64,000 bases of DNA from Sphaerisporangium rufum (GCF_016863395.1 NZ_BOOU01000004.1:35030-99029); one strand, 5' to 3'; counted from the stretch's first letter, positions 49,145 to 58,695 are shown. Program-made: numbers and translations. The notes: a model not told the origin generated them from the letters alone.

Positions 49145-49414
49145 TGCACACCTCCTGCCGATCGCCCGCCCGCCCCGCAACGGAGCCCCCCTTAGGAACA
49201 CCTTCCCCAATACCCATGCAGTGAAAGGTGTAACAACACAGCTGTAATTACACGCATGTGCCGCGTGTGGCGTCAAGCAGCAGGACAGTATCCGGGGAAA
49301 GAGCAGCTCACCCCGGTACACGGGCTTTGGCGGAATATGTGATGCCTCAACTCCTTCATATACCGCCCTGCGAGGGATCCGACGGCCTGGTTAATCCCCC
49401 GATCTTCAATGCCC
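49145..49414. promoter_or_regulatory. AT-rich control region upstream of whiB
   Basis: The 270 bases between whiB and the next minus-strand gene include a marked AT-rich island (49220-49260). It holds the perfect palindrome TGTAATTACA (49243-49252) and a nearby TGTAAC-n3-ACA copy at 49229. Such sites are typical for a dimeric repressor. No gene is visible here. Confidence 0.5.
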
Positions 49415-52138
49415 TCAGCGATCGGAACCGTACCAGTGACCTCCCGGATCCACTCCGGATCCTGTCTGATCTCTACCGCCGCTTTGCTCAGGCCTGGACT
49501 GCGACCGATCCGGCGCGTAGATCGCGGTGGGATCGAGAGGTTCGTCCGTCGGCTCCTCGGCACCGGATTTGGGGAGCGGGGCGTTCAGCGGGTCCTTCTC
49601 GAAAGCCGTCTGCTCCAGGCGGACGGTCTGCTCGGTGCGGGGGTCCGTCCAGCCCGGTTCGGGCCGCGGGAACGGCTCCGGCTCCGGCCGGGACGGACCG
49701 CCCGGCGCGCCGGGCGGCGTCTGCGGATGGCCGAACGGCCCGGCACCGTAATCCGGGGTCCGCGGCGCGGGCTCCTGGGCGGGCGGCCGCGGGTCGGCCG
49801 CGGCCTGCCGGGCCTGGTAGTTCTGCGCCTGCTGGTACGCCTGGGCGATCTGCTGCTGCCGCGGGTCGGCGGCCTCGGCGTACAGCGGGGACGGCTCGGC
49901 GGGCCGCGAGAAGTCTCCGGCGTGACCGGAGTACCGCTCGCCCGGACCACCGTACGATCCGCCGGGCACGGAGTCATGCGGGCCGGCCGGCGACCCGGCC
50001 GGTCCGTAGGACGCCGGAGGTCCGTCCGGTGGGCCCGGCTGCGGGCCGGCCACGCCGAACGGCTGATCCTGCGGACCGGTCCGCCCATGGGGGGCCGCGG
50101 CGTCCAGGCGCGGGCCGGCCGCGCCGAACGGCTGGTCCTGCGGACCGGTCGCAGTGGCGGTCCGGTCCGGCGGGCCGGGCTGCGGGCCGGTCGGGTCGTA
50201 CGCCGTCGGGTCGTACGCCGGCGGGCCGTCCAGCGGACCCGGCCGCTGCCCGTAGGACGGCGCGTCCAGCGGGCTCCGCTGCGGACCCGTCCCACCATAG
50301 GGCTGATCCAGCGGACCCGCCTGGGACCCGGCAGAACCGGCGGACCGATCCGCCGGACCCGGCTGCGGGCCGGCCGCGCCGAACGGCTGATCCAGCGGGC
50401 TCGGCTGCGGGCCGGTCGCGCCGGCGGGCCGGTCCAGCGGACTCTGCTGCGGGCCCGTCGCGCCGTAGGACCGATCGAGCGGGCCGGTCGCGCCGTACGC
50501 CGGCGGGCCGTCCAGCGGACCCGGCCGCTGCCCGTAGGACGGCGCGTCCAGCGGACTCTGCTGCGGGCCCGTCGCACCGTACGGCTGATCCAGCGGTCCC
50601 GGCCGCGGGTCGGCCGAACCGGCCGGCCGGTCCAGCGGACTCTGCTGCGGCCCCGTCGCACCGTAGGGCTGGTCCAGCGGACTCTGCTGCGGGCCGGTCA
50701 CACCGTAGGGCTGGTCCAGCGGGCTCGGCTGCGGGCCGGTCGCGGCGGACGACCGGTCCGGCGTGCCCGGGCGGACGTAGGAGGTCGGCTCGTCCAGCAG
50801 GTCGGCCGGCCGGCCGGCGTCCCAGGGACCGGGGCTCGCCGGGCCCTGACCCTGCGGGCCGCCGGGGCCGTCGGCGGTGTTCGCGGGCGTCGCCGGGATG
50901 GCCTGGCGCGCCCCGGTGGTGAAGGCGTCGGGATCGGTGAAGGACCCGGCGGGCGGCGCGGTGTGCGCCCCGGGGATGTCGTGCGCACCGGGAAGGTACG
51001 GTCCGGCGGCCGGCTGGGACGGGTGCGGCGAGGTGGGCCCGCCGGCCGGGCCGGGCCGGCCGGGGCCGGCCACATGGCGGCCGTCGGCCGCCGGCGCGTC
51101 CGGGCCGCCGGTCTCGCCCGGCGGATACGGATCGGCCGCCCGCGGCCGGCCCGCGTGGTCGTCGAGGTCCTCGGGCCGCGGCCGGTCCGGCGCGGACCCG
51201 GGCCACGGGTGGCCCGGGCCGGGCGCCGGATGTTCGGCGGAGGAGCCGGCCGGCTGGTACGGCCCGCCGGGGGCGGGCGCCTCGGCCGGCGGGCGTCCCA
51301 TGCCGAACGGCTCGTCGGGGCGCGGACCCGGCTCGCCGGCCGGCGGGTACGGTTCGCCGCCGTGGGCGTGGGCGGGTGCCGGTTCGGGCTGCCACTGGCC
51401 GGGCGCGCCGGGACCCGGCCAGTGCGGCACGTCCCCCGGCGGCCGCTCGCCCGGCCACTGCTGCTCGCCCGGCTGCCGGTCACCGGCCCACTGCTGCTCA
51501 CCTTGGGGCCGATCACCGGCCCACTGCTGCTCGCCTTGGGGCCGATCGCCGGCCCACTGCCCGTCGGCCGGATAGGGGGCGGGAGGCAGGGCGGGGGGTG
51601 TGCCCTGGTGGCCGCCCGGCCCGCCCGGACCCGGCTGCGCGTGGCCGGCCGGGCCGTGCGGCGGGAAGCCCGGGCCGGCCGGCATGGTGCCGGGTCCGAA
51701 GGACGGCCGCGGCCGCGCGGCGGCCGGGGTGAGCACCGCCATGGTGTAGAGCAGCCCGACCGCGGTGAGCGCCAGCGCCAGGAGTCCGGTCAGCACATGC
51801 TCGACCAGGCCGAGGAAGGACAGACCGGCGAACAGGCCGCCGGCCAGGCCGACGAACTCGACCAGCGCCGCGAACGCCAGGACGCCCGCCGCCGCCCGGT
51901 TCACCAGCCGCGCGCGCGGCGTCGGCGGCCCGAAGCGGGTCACCAGCACGACGGCGCCGACGGCGAGTGCCACGTTCACCGGAGATCCGAGCGTGGCGAG
52001 CGCCAGGGCGGAGCGGAAGCCGGAGTCGCCGGACCCGGTCAGCATCCGCAGCATCGCGAACAGCACCTGGGCGCAGGCGGCGGCGAGCATGATCATCGCC
52101 GCCGGCTCGCGCAGCCGCGCGGGCTCTACCTTGACCAC
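49415..52138 (-). CDS. Membrane protein with very long repeat-rich Pro/Gln/Gly tail
   Basis: A 907-residue protein. The first about 150 residues hold four membrane helices (MIMLAAACAQVLFAMLRML; LGSPVNVALAVGAVVLVT; AAGVLAFAALVEFVGLAGG; LTGLLALALTAVGLLYTMAVL). The remaining 750 are disordered and repetitive: 10-residue QQWAGDRPQGE units (DNA about 51430-51570), and 14-residue GPQQSPLDQPYGATG-type units (DNA about 50200-50770). A DAPSYGQRPGPLDGPPAY block occurs twice. A short coiled region (QQQIAQAYQQAQNYQARQA) and an acidic end follow. The start is GTG at 52138. No catalytic motif; function unknown. It is divergent from the F420 genes. Confidence 0.8.
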   Translation of the reverse strand: MVKVEPARLREPAAMIMLAAACAQVLFAMLRMLTGSGDSGFRSALALATLGSPVNVALAVGAVVLVTRFGPPTPRARLVNRAAAGVLAFAALVEFVGLAGGLFAGLSFLGLVEHVLTGLLALALTAVGLLYTMAVLTPAAARPRPSFGPGTMPAGPGFPPHGPAGHAQPGPGGPGGHQGTPPALPPAPYPADGQWAGDRPQGEQQWAGDRPQGEQQWAGDRQPGEQQWPGERPPGDVPHWPGPGAPGQWQPEPAPAHAHGGEPYPPAGEPGPRPDEPFGMGRPPAEAPAPGGPYQPAGSSAEHPAPGPGHPWPGSAPDRPRPEDLDDHAGRPRAADPYPPGETGGPDAPAADGRHVAGPGRPGPAGGPTSPHPSQPAAGPYLPGAHDIPGAHTAPPAGSFTDPDAFTTGARQAIPATPANTADGPGGPQGQGPASPGPWDAGRPADLLDEPTSYVRPGTPDRSSAATGPQPSPLDQPYGVTGPQQSPLDQPYGATGPQQSPLDRPAGSADPRPGPLDQPYGATGPQQSPLDAPSYGQRPGPLDGPPAYGATGPLDRSYGATGPQQSPLDRPAGATGPQPSPLDQPFGAAGPQPGPADRSAGSAGSQAGPLDQPYGGTGPQRSPLDAPSYGQRPGPLDGPPAYDPTAYDPTGPQPGPPDRTATATGPQDQPFGAAGPRLDAAAPHGRTGPQDQPFGVAGPQPGPPDGPPASYGPAGSPAGPHDSVPGGSYGGPGERYSGHAGDFSRPAEPSPLYAEAADPRQQQIAQAYQQAQNYQARQAAADPRPPAQEPAPRTPDYGAGPFGHPQTPPGAPGGPSRPEPEPFPRPEPGWTDPRTEQTVRLEQTAFEKDPLNAPLPKSGAEEPTDEPLDPTAIYAPDRSQSRPEQSGGRDQTGSGVDPGGHWYGSDR

Positions 52139-52351
52139 AACTACCCCCCAATGGGTCCATACGGCATGCGCAGTTTCGCACAGGTCCGCACTTCGCCGGG
52201 GCACCCATCAACAACCTCATAGGTCCCGGTATTGACATATGTACGGCATGCGCGGCCGGCTTTCGGGCTCTGACCAGGGCGTTCGTCGATCACCCGGTCG
52301 CGGGTGCGGGCCGCGGCGAGCCGGGCGGCGGGCAGTGGAACACTTGACAAC
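52139..52351. promoter_or_regulatory. Divergent control region before the F420 operon
   Basis: A 12-base direct repeat TACGGCATGCGC, containing the palindrome GCATGC, occurs at 52160-52171 and 52242-52253. TTGACA is present at 52232 on the plus strand without a matching -10. No gene lies here. Confidence 0.4.
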
Positions 52352-53278
52352 ATGCGCATCGTGTCCCTCGCCGGCGGAATCGGCGGCGCCCGCTTCCTCC
52401 GCGGCCTGCGCGCCGCGGCCCCCGAATCGGAGATCACCGTCATCGGCAACACCGGTGACGACATCACCCTCTTCGGTCTCCGGGTCTGCCCGGACCTCGA
52501 CACCGTCATGTACACCCTGGGTGGCGGCATCGACGAGGCGCAGGGCTGGGGCCGGGCCGGCGACACCCGCACGGTCAAGGACGAACTGGCCGCCTACGGG
52601 GTGGAGCCGCAGTGGTTCGGGCTCGGCGACAAGGACATCGCCACGCACATCGTGCGCACCCAGATGCTGAACGCCGGCTACCCGCTGTCCGCCGTCACCG
52701 AGGCGCTGTGCGAGCGCTGGCGGCCGGGCGTGCGGCTGCTGCCGATGACCGACGACCGGGCCGAGACGCACGTGGTGATCGAGGACGACGGCGGCCGGCG
52801 GGCGATCCACTTCCAGGAGTGGTGGGTGCGGCTGCGCGCCTCGGTGCCGGCCCACCGCATCGCGCTGGTCGGCGCGGACGACGCCAAGCCCGCGCCGGGG
52901 GTGCTGGAGGCGATCGAGGCGGCGGACGTGGTCGTGCTGCCGCCGTCCAACCCGGTGGTGAGCATCGGGACGATCCTCCAGATCCCCGGCATCCGGTCGG
53001 CGCTGGAGGCCAAGGCCGTGGTCGGGGTCTCGCCGATCATCGGCGGCGCCCCGGTCCGCGGGATGGCCGACGCCTGCCTGGCCGCCGTCGGGGTGGAGAC
53101 CAGCGCGCAGGGGGTGCTGGAGCTGTACGGCTCCCGGCTGCTGGACGGCTGGCTGGTCGCCGAGCAGGACGCGGGTGCGGCGCTGGACGGGGTCCGCGTC
53201 CGGGCGGTGCCGCTGCTGATGAGCGACCTGGCCGCGACCACCGCCATCGCCCGCGCCGCGCTGGAGCTGGTCCGATGA
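52352..53278 (+). CDS. cofD: 2-phospho-L-lactate (or phosphoenolpyruvate) transferase for F420
   Basis: A 308-residue CofD/FbiA enzyme that joins a three-carbon phospho-acid to the deazaflavin FO, forming F420-0 or its dehydro form. The typical start [19 protein letters not shown] is followed by [42 protein letters not shown] and [16 protein letters not shown]. The ATG at 52352 is chosen over a longer frame, which lacks conservation. The stop overlaps the fbiB ATG (ATGA). Mycobacterial nomenclature is fbiA. Confidence 0.96.
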   Translation: MRIVSLAGGIGGARFLRGLRAAAPESEITVIGNTGDDITLFGLRVCPDLDTVMYTLGGGIDEAQGWGRAGDTRTVKDELAAYGVEPQWFGLGDKDIATHIVRTQMLNAGYPLSAVTEALCERWRPGVRLLPMTDDRAETHVVIEDDGGRRAIHFQEWWVRLRASVPAHRIALVGADDAKPAPGVLEAIEAADVVVLPPSNPVVSIGTILQIPGIRSALEAKAVVGVSPIIGGAPVRGMADACLAAVGVETSAQGVLELYGSRLLDGWLVAEQDAGAALDGVRVRAVPLLMSDLAATTAIARAALELVR

Positions 53279-54549
53279 GCCGGACGGTGAGCGTGCGCGC
53301 GGTTCCCGGGCTGCCGGAGATCCGGCCCGGGGACGACCTGGGCGCGCTGCTCGCCGCCGCCGTGCCGGATCTGGCCGAGGGCGACATCCTGGTCGTCACC
53401 TCCAAGATCGTCAGCAAGGCCGAGGGCCGGATCCGGCGGGGGGACGGCCGGGCCGAGGCCATCGCCGCCGAGACCGACCGTGTCGTCGCGCGGCGCGGCG
53501 ACACGGTGATCGCGCAGACCCGGCACGGCTTCGTCATGGCGGCTGCCGGAGTGGACGCCTCCAACACCGAGCGCGGCACCGTGCTACTGCTGCCGGAGGA
53601 CCCGGACGCCTCCGCCCGGCGGATCCGGGCCGCGCTCCCGGTCCGCGCCGGGGTCGTGCTGTCGGACACCTTCGGCCGCCCGTGGCGCAACGGGCTGACC
53701 GACCTGGCGATCGGCGCGGCCGGGGTCCGGCCGCTGGACGACCTGCGCGGCCGGTCCGACGCGTACGGCAACCCGCTGTCGGCGACGGTCACCGCGCTGG
53801 TCGACGAGATCGCCGCCGCGGGCGAGCTGGTCAAGGGCAAGCTGGACGGAGTGCCGGTCGCGGTGGTGCGCGGCCTGTCCCACCTGGTCACCGCCGAGGA
53901 CGGCCCGGGCGTCCGCCCGCTGGTCCGCCCGGCGGACGAGGACATGTTCCGGTTCGGCTCGGCGGACGTGCTGTTCGCCCGCCGCACGGTGCGCGAGTTC
54001 ACCGGCGACCCGGTCGACCCGGCCGCGGTGCGCCGGGCGGTGGCCGCGGCGATCAGCGCGCCGGCGCCGCACCACACCACGCCGTGGCGCTTCGTGCTGC
54101 TGGAGACGGCGGCGGCCCGGGAGAAGCTGCTGGACGCGATGCTCGCGGCCTGGGTCCGCGACCTGCGGGCCACCGGCTTCACCGAGGAGGCGATCGCCCG
54201 CCGGGTGCGGCGCGGCGAGGTGCTGCGCCGGGCCCCGTATCTGGTGGTCCCCTGCCTGGTGATGGAGGGGTCGCACACCTATCCCGACGACCGCCGCAAC
54301 GCCGCCGAGCGCGAGATGTTCGTCGTCGCCACCGGCGCGGGGGTGCAGAACCTCCTGGTGCACCTCGCCGTCGAGGGCCTGGGCTCGGCGTGGGTGTCCT
54401 CGACGATGTTCTGCCGCGAGGTCGTGCGCGAGGTGCTGGACCTGCCCGCCATCTGGGACCCGATGGGCGCCGTGGCGGTCGGCCACGCCGCCGCGCCGCC
54501 CCGCGACCGTCCCCCGCGCGACCCGGCCGACTTCATCGTCACCCGCTAG
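53275..54549 (+). CDS. fbiB: Coenzyme F420:L-glutamate ligase with nitroreductase domain
   Basis: A 424-residue fusion. Residues 1-250 are the CofE ligase domain ([54 protein letters not shown]). Residues 255-420 form a nitroreductase-fold FMN domain ([41 protein letters not shown]). In mycobacteria FbiB adds glutamates to F420-0, and its C-terminal domain reduces dehydro-F420-0. The ATG overlaps the cofD stop. The fusion is the normal actinobacterial form. Confidence 0.96.
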   Translation: MSRTVSVRAVPGLPEIRPGDDLGALLAAAVPDLAEGDILVVTSKIVSKAEGRIRRGDGRAEAIAAETDRVVARRGDTVIAQTRHGFVMAAAGVDASNTERGTVLLLPEDPDASARRIRAALPVRAGVVLSDTFGRPWRNGLTDLAIGAAGVRPLDDLRGRSDAYGNPLSATVTALVDEIAAAGELVKGKLDGVPVAVVRGLSHLVTAEDGPGVRPLVRPADEDMFRFGSADVLFARRTVREFTGDPVDPAAVRRAVAAAISAPAPHHTTPWRFVLLETAAAREKLLDAMLAAWVRDLRATGFTEEAIARRVRRGEVLRRAPYLVVPCLVMEGSHTYPDDRRNAAEREMFVVATGAGVQNLLVHLAVEGLGSAWVSSTMFCREVVREVLDLPAIWDPMGAVAVGHAAAPPRDRPPRDPADFIVTR

Positions 54550-54595
54550 AAGCCCGGCCGCCGCCCGTCGCGGTCCACACCGCCGCGATGTGCCG

Positions 54596-54720
54596 CGGCC
54601 GGATATCGGACCGATCTCGCACCTGACCGCGAGGCCCTGGGCGTCGAGCACCCTTGCGTTTCCCCGCAAAGGTCTTGTTACCGAATCCGGCGCTCATCGA
54701 TGCTGCGGTCATCGAGCGCT
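54596..54720. repeat. Left copy of an about 125-bp direct repeat
   Basis: This block aligns with 55738-55862, on either side of one secreted-protein gene. The best part is GCGTTTCCCCGCAAAGG (54656-54672) followed by (T/G)CTTGT(T/G)ACCG(A/C)ATCCGGCG. Both copies read (N/S)AG(F/C)G(N/H)K(T/P)FAGKR on the minus strand. No gene is claimed from that frame. Confidence 0.8.
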
Positions 54721-54785
54721 TCAGGGGGCGCGAATCCGGCCGCCGCTCGACAGCGGCCGGGCACGGGGGACGGGGAGGAGAGCGC

Positions 54786-55706
54786 ATGCGGTTACATCGG
54801 CGTGCCGTCACCGCCATCGTGGCGGTGGGGGCGACCGCGCTGGTGGTGATCTTCCAGGCGCTGGACGAACCGGCTCCCAGCCGGTCCGCGGCCGCGGCCG
54901 CGGCCACGTCCGCCGCTCCCACGCGGTCCCTCACCGAGCAGGAGAAGGACCTGCTGCACGACGCCGAGGACAAGCTGATGCGTTCGTGTATGAAGGCCCG
55001 CGGCTTCGACATGTGGGCCGTGCCCCGGCGGCCGCTGCCGGAAGACCGCGACTTTCCCTACGTCATCGACGATGTGATGTGGGCCTCCCGGCATGGCTAC
55101 GGCACGGACATCTACGCACAGCGCGACAGGTTGCGCAGATCCGATCCCAACCGGCGGTACTTCACCGGTCTGCCGCCGGCGGAACGGCAGCGCGCGCTGG
55201 ACGCGCTGCACGGCGAACGATCCGCGAGGCAACTAAAGGTCAGGACCCCGAACGGCATGACCGTCGGCCGGGCCGACGACGGTTGCATCGCGCAGGCCCA
55301 GGAGAAGCTCTACGGGGACCTCGACGTCTGGTTCCGCGTCACGACGATGACCGATGCGCTCACCGAGATGCGCGGCAGGCAGGTGCTCGCCGATACCGGG
55401 TTCGCCGAGTCGGTCAAGAACTGGTCCACCTGCATGGGCGCGAAAGGGTTCCGCTTCCCGGATCCCTATGAAGCCCGCGCCGCGTTCACGAAACCGGACA
55501 AGCCCGCGGCGCGGGCCGAAGAGGTGCGCACCGCGGTCGCCGAGGCCCGATGCGCGAGCAGCAGCGGCCTGTCCGACACCATCCGTCGCCTGGACCGGCA
55601 GTACGGCGAGCGCCTGCGTGGTGCGTACTCCGGCGAGGTGAACACCCGGCTGCGACTGGAGCTCGCCGCGCTGGGACGCGCCGGCTCCCTCGTGCAGACC
55701 GGATGA
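54786..55706 (+). CDS. Membrane-anchored or secreted protein of unknown function
   Basis: A 306-residue protein with an N-terminal helix (AVTAIVAVGATALVVIFQAL) followed by an Ala/Ser stretch. A charged domain rich in Arg and Asp follows: EQEKDLLHDAEDKLMRSCMKARGFDMWAV, DDGCIAQAQEKLYGDLDVW, NWSTCMGAKGFRFPDPYEARAAF, AEARCASSSGLSDTIRRLDRQYG. The paired C-M-x-x-[KA]-G-[FK]-x-[FM] segments and four Cys look like a duplicated small domain with disulfides. The start is ATG at 54786 behind GGGGAGGAG. It lies between two direct repeats inside the F420 gene region. I do not recognise the family. Confidence 0.75.
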   Translation: MRLHRRAVTAIVAVGATALVVIFQALDEPAPSRSAAAAAATSAAPTRSLTEQEKDLLHDAEDKLMRSCMKARGFDMWAVPRRPLPEDRDFPYVIDDVMWASRHGYGTDIYAQRDRLRRSDPNRRYFTGLPPAERQRALDALHGERSARQLKVRTPNGMTVGRADDGCIAQAQEKLYGDLDVWFRVTTMTDALTEMRGRQVLADTGFAESVKNWSTCMGAKGFRFPDPYEARAAFTKPDKPAARAEEVRTAVAEARCASSSGLSDTIRRLDRQYGERLRGAYSGEVNTRLRLELAALGRAGSLVQTG

Positions 55707-55737
55707 GACCCGCCATGCCGGCCAAGGGGGGCCGAGC

Positions 55738-55862
55738 GCGGCCGGACGCCGGGCGGTCGCCGCACCGACCGCCCGGGGCCCGGGCCTTGAGCACTCTCGC
55801 GTTTCCCCGCAAAGGGCTTGTGACCGCATCCGGCGTTCACGATGCCGCAGCCATGAAACGCC
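55738..55862. repeat. Right copy of the about 125-bp direct repeat
   Basis: Partner of the copy at 54596-54720, in the same orientation, roughly three-quarters identical by eye. The rest of the 356-base gap 55707-56062 holds no supportable gene. Confidence 0.8.
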
Positions 55863-56062
55863 CGTGATTCACGTTCCGCGCCGGCCCTCGCTGTCACGTG
55901 ATTCCGCCGGGAGCATGCGATGCCCCCGAATCAGACCACCCAGATCCCCGTGAGACGCGCGCCTCATTCACGAACCTCGGCGGAAGCCGCGGCGCGGGAC
56001 ATGGGCTCTTCGGGAAATGAGACCCACCGGCCCGACCGGCCGATGAGAGAAAAGAGAGAGCA

Positions 56063-56575
56063 ATGCACAGGAGAAACACCGCCCTCGCCACGCTGGGACT
56101 CGCCGCCCTGGCGCTGTTCGCCACCCCCGGTGCCGCGCAGGCGGACAACCCGTCCTCAGCCGATTCCGCCGTGACCGCACCGAAATCGGAGGCCGTGCCG
56201 ATCGCGTCGGCCCCGTCGGCCGCATCGGCAGCGGCGGCGGACGGCTACCTCTGGGCATGGTACGACACCAACAGAGTAGGCCCTTACTGCCAGTGGTCCG
56301 AGAATGACGGCAACTGGAGCACCTGTTCCGGAATGTTCCGCGAGATGAACATGCGCAACGGGGCGAGTTCCTTGGATAATCGCGGCTGGTCCGGCTCGTA
56401 CGACGACGTCAACCTGTACTACAGCCCCGATTACAAAGGCTCCAGGAACTGCCTGCCCAACGGCACCTATCTCAATAACCTGGCGGGCATCTATTTCCTG
56501 TGGGACGGAAAGTCGGGCCAGGGCCAGTCGATGAACGACAACATCGCCAGCCACCGCTGGGCGAACTCCTGCTGA
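56063..56575 (+). CDS. Secreted peptidase inhibitor family I36-like protein
   Basis: A 170-residue exported protein. The signal peptide runs to about residue 27 (ALALFATPGAAQA-D), then an Ala/Ser-rich stretch. The mature domain begins GYLWAWYDTNRVGPYCQW and shows NDGNWSTC, DDVNLYYSPDYKGSRNCLPNGTYLNNL and SHRWANSC, with four Cys for two disulfides. This matches the crystallin-like inhibitor I36 (Streptomyces metalloproteinase inhibitor) family. It may protect the producer's own surface or inhibit foreign proteases; a secreted metalloprotease lies 30 kb away with no shown link. The start is ATG at 56063 with AGAGAGAG upstream. Confidence 0.85.
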   Translation: MHRRNTALATLGLAALALFATPGAAQADNPSSADSAVTAPKSEAVPIASAPSAASAAAADGYLWAWYDTNRVGPYCQWSENDGNWSTCSGMFREMNMRNGASSLDNRGWSGSYDDVNLYYSPDYKGSRNCLPNGTYLNNLAGIYFLWDGKSGQGQSMNDNIASHRWANSC

Positions 56576-56617
56576 GCCCGGCGGCACAGCGGCGCCCGCA
56601 TCTCCGCGCCTGACAGA

Positions 56618-56676
56618 GCCGCGGCATCCGGCGAAAGGAAATCGGGAACGGCGACTTTCCGGCAGGGTGCCGCGGC
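56618..56676. terminator. Long stem-loop between convergent genes
   Basis: GCCGCGGCA (56618-56626) pairs with 56668-56676. Inside, CCGG (56628-56631) pairs with 56659-56662, followed by AAAG/CTTT. It lies between the stops of the I36-like gene and the VWA gene and probably terminates both. Confidence 0.65.
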
Positions 56677-56695
56677 CGGAGATCACCGCCCGGCC

Positions 56696-58480
56696 TCAGC
56701 GGGGCCCGCCGCAGGTCGGGTGGCACAACCGGCGGGCCAGCGCGCTGAGGAAGACGTCGATGATCTCGCCGGGCGCGGTGGCCACGTGCAGCGACCCGTT
56801 GGTGATCGCGGTGATCTCGCCGAGCGCCGCCCGGTCGGCGTCCGCGCCGAACGCCAGCACGATGACCTGCACCGGGTGGTCGGGGTCCCAGTCCTCGCGC
56901 AGCCGGTCGGCCAGCTCGGCCCGGGACAGGCCGCCGCCGTCGTCCTTCCCGGCGGTGATCACCAGCAGCGAGTTGTTCATCGCCGGGTCGTAGTCCTTGG
57001 TGACCTCGCGGAAGCCGGCCAGGATCGCGTCGTACAGCGAACTCTTCCGCTTCGGGTCGGGGCGCAGCGTCCGGGTCAGCGCGTCCAGCCGGCCGCGGCG
57101 GGTGAGCCCGTCGCCGGCCGCGGGCGGCTGGGTGATGGGGCCGAGGCCGACCAGTGTTCGGTACCCGCGGCCGCCGCCGTACCCGGCGGCGAACTCCCAC
57201 AGGCCCATCCGGGTGGAGGCCGGGAAGAGCTGCAGCCCGAGGTGCGCCGCCTCCAGGGCCACGGTGTGCCGGGTGGCGTCCTTGCGGCCGGCGATCGGCT
57301 CGGCCATGTGCCGCCCGGCGTCCGCCAACACCAGGATGTTGCTCGGCGGGGCCAGCCGGCTCCACGCCTCCAGCGCCTCGTCGATCACCGCGGGCGTGAT
57401 GGACGGACGCGGGCGCGGCAGCGCCGCCGGGATCCGCGGGCCGGCCGAGGCCGGCGGCGCCCGGCCGTCCGGTGACCGGAACCCGGCGCCCCGGGCCAGC
57501 TCGCCGACCTGCGCCGAGGCGAGCCAGCCGCCGAACAGCCGCGCGCCGGCCGCGTCCGCCGGGTCGGCGGCGGTCACCACGTAGGGGTAGTCGAGCAGGA
57601 TCGTGCCTTCTTTGGGATGCAGGGCGACGACGGGGTCGGCGGCCGGCGTCCGGTCGTGCAGCCACACCGACTGCTCGGGCACCACCACGACCGGCCGCTG
57701 CCAGAACGACCGGTCGTCCACCGCGGCCAGCATCGACCGGTGGTCGGGGGCCGAACCGGCCTGCGCCATCCGCACGAAGGCGGTCAGCGCCCGGTCGCCC
57801 TTCTCGCCGCCGCCGGCGATGTCGCGGGCCGCCGCGACGGCCGCGATGCCGGCGCCGGTGACCGAGGGGTCGGGCACCCGGACCACGTCCGGCTCGTCGG
57901 CGCCCGGTTCCAACCGCCCCCGGGCGGTGGCCGGGAAGATCATTTCCCAGCTCATCTCGGTGCCGCCGGCCGCGAACCGGCGGGCGAGCGAGCGCCGGGT
58001 GGCGAACACCAGCGGCGAGGCGGCCACCACGGTCTCGCCGGCCGCGATGTCCGGCGCGCCCTGCTTGCGGGCCAGCCGGATCCAGGCCGAGGAGTCGGCG
58101 ATCCAGGCGTCCGGCCGGCCGGCCACCGCACCGGCCCGATCGCCGATCAGCGTGCGCAGCACCGGGGCGGGAGGCTGTTCGGTGACCTGCACCAGCACGC
58201 AACGCCCGTCCACGGCGGGCCGGGTGGCGTTGAACCGGCCGGCGGCCTCCATCGCGACCGGCGCGATGTCGACCGCGGCGTCCACCCCGACCAGCACCGG
58301 GTTCCGCGACGAGCACGGCCCGCCGAGCCGCCCGCCGATGGCGACCGTGATCCCGGCCAGCACCACCATCGCGGCCGCGCCGGCCACCCAGACCCGGCGG
58401 CGTGGCCGCCGGCGCGGCGGCGTGGCGTACGGGTCGGCGTTCGGGTCGGCGCGGTGCCGACCGGGACGGCCAAGCGCCAC
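56696..58480 (-). CDS. Substrate-binding and VWA domain protein
   Basis: A 594-residue membrane-anchored protein. A short basic N-terminus and helix (RVWVAGAAAMVVLAGITVAI) precede a periplasmic-binding-like domain (VLVGVDAAVDIAPVAMEAAGRFNATRP..., DAWIADSSAWIRLARKQ). A VWA domain (about 400-590) contains NILVLADAGRHMAEP, a degenerate MIDAS where DxSxS would be expected. LLVITAGKDDGGG and VQVIVLAFGADAD follow. The start is GTG at 58480 behind GGGAGAGG. Related proteins are common in actinomycetes with unknown function. It lies downstream of fbiC on the same strand, with a hairpin between. Confidence 0.85.
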   Translation of the reverse strand: MALGRPGRHRADPNADPYATPPRRRPRRRVWVAGAAAMVVLAGITVAIGGRLGGPCSSRNPVLVGVDAAVDIAPVAMEAAGRFNATRPAVDGRCVLVQVTEQPPAPVLRTLIGDRAGAVAGRPDAWIADSSAWIRLARKQGAPDIAAGETVVAASPLVFATRRSLARRFAAGGTEMSWEMIFPATARGRLEPGADEPDVVRVPDPSVTGAGIAAVAAARDIAGGGEKGDRALTAFVRMAQAGSAPDHRSMLAAVDDRSFWQRPVVVVPEQSVWLHDRTPAADPVVALHPKEGTILLDYPYVVTAADPADAAGARLFGGWLASAQVGELARGAGFRSPDGRAPPASAGPRIPAALPRPRPSITPAVIDEALEAWSRLAPPSNILVLADAGRHMAEPIAGRKDATRHTVALEAAHLGLQLFPASTRMGLWEFAAGYGGGRGYRTLVGLGPITQPPAAGDGLTRRGRLDALTRTLRPDPKRKSSLYDAILAGFREVTKDYDPAMNNSLLVITAGKDDGGGLSRAELADRLREDWDPDHPVQVIVLAFGADADRAALGEITAITNGSLHVATAPGEIIDVFLSALARRLCHPTCGGPR

Positions 58481-58695
58481 GGTTCGCCTCTCCCTGCCAG
58501 GTCGGACACGGTCCAGCCGGACAATTCTCCCAGCGTCCCCCACATCCCGCGCAACCCCGCCGCCACCTCGATACGGAACTTGTTATAACCAAGTCTCATA
58601 ACGAGGTGGCGGGCGGCGAGGGCGTCAGAGTGCTCACTCACCAGCGGCTACCGGGCACCGAGTCCGCCCCCGATCAGGCGACCCGGTAGCTCCCC
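58481..58695. terminator. fbiC downstream region with inverted repeat
   Basis: GCTACCGGG (58647-58655) pairs perfectly with CCCGGTAGC (58682-58690) around a 26-base loop, just past the fbiC stop. It probably terminates fbiC transcription. Further on, an AT-rich patch (58579-58603) with TATAAC on the minus strand may be the -10 of the VWA gene. Confidence 0.5.

Noticed and set aside
54550..54720. Minus-strand mini-gene in the repeat (AGFGNKTFAGKR...)
   Set aside because: The reading is shared by both repeat copies, but one copy carries a single-base deletion near its start and neither has a convincing ribosome-binding site; kept as a repeat only.
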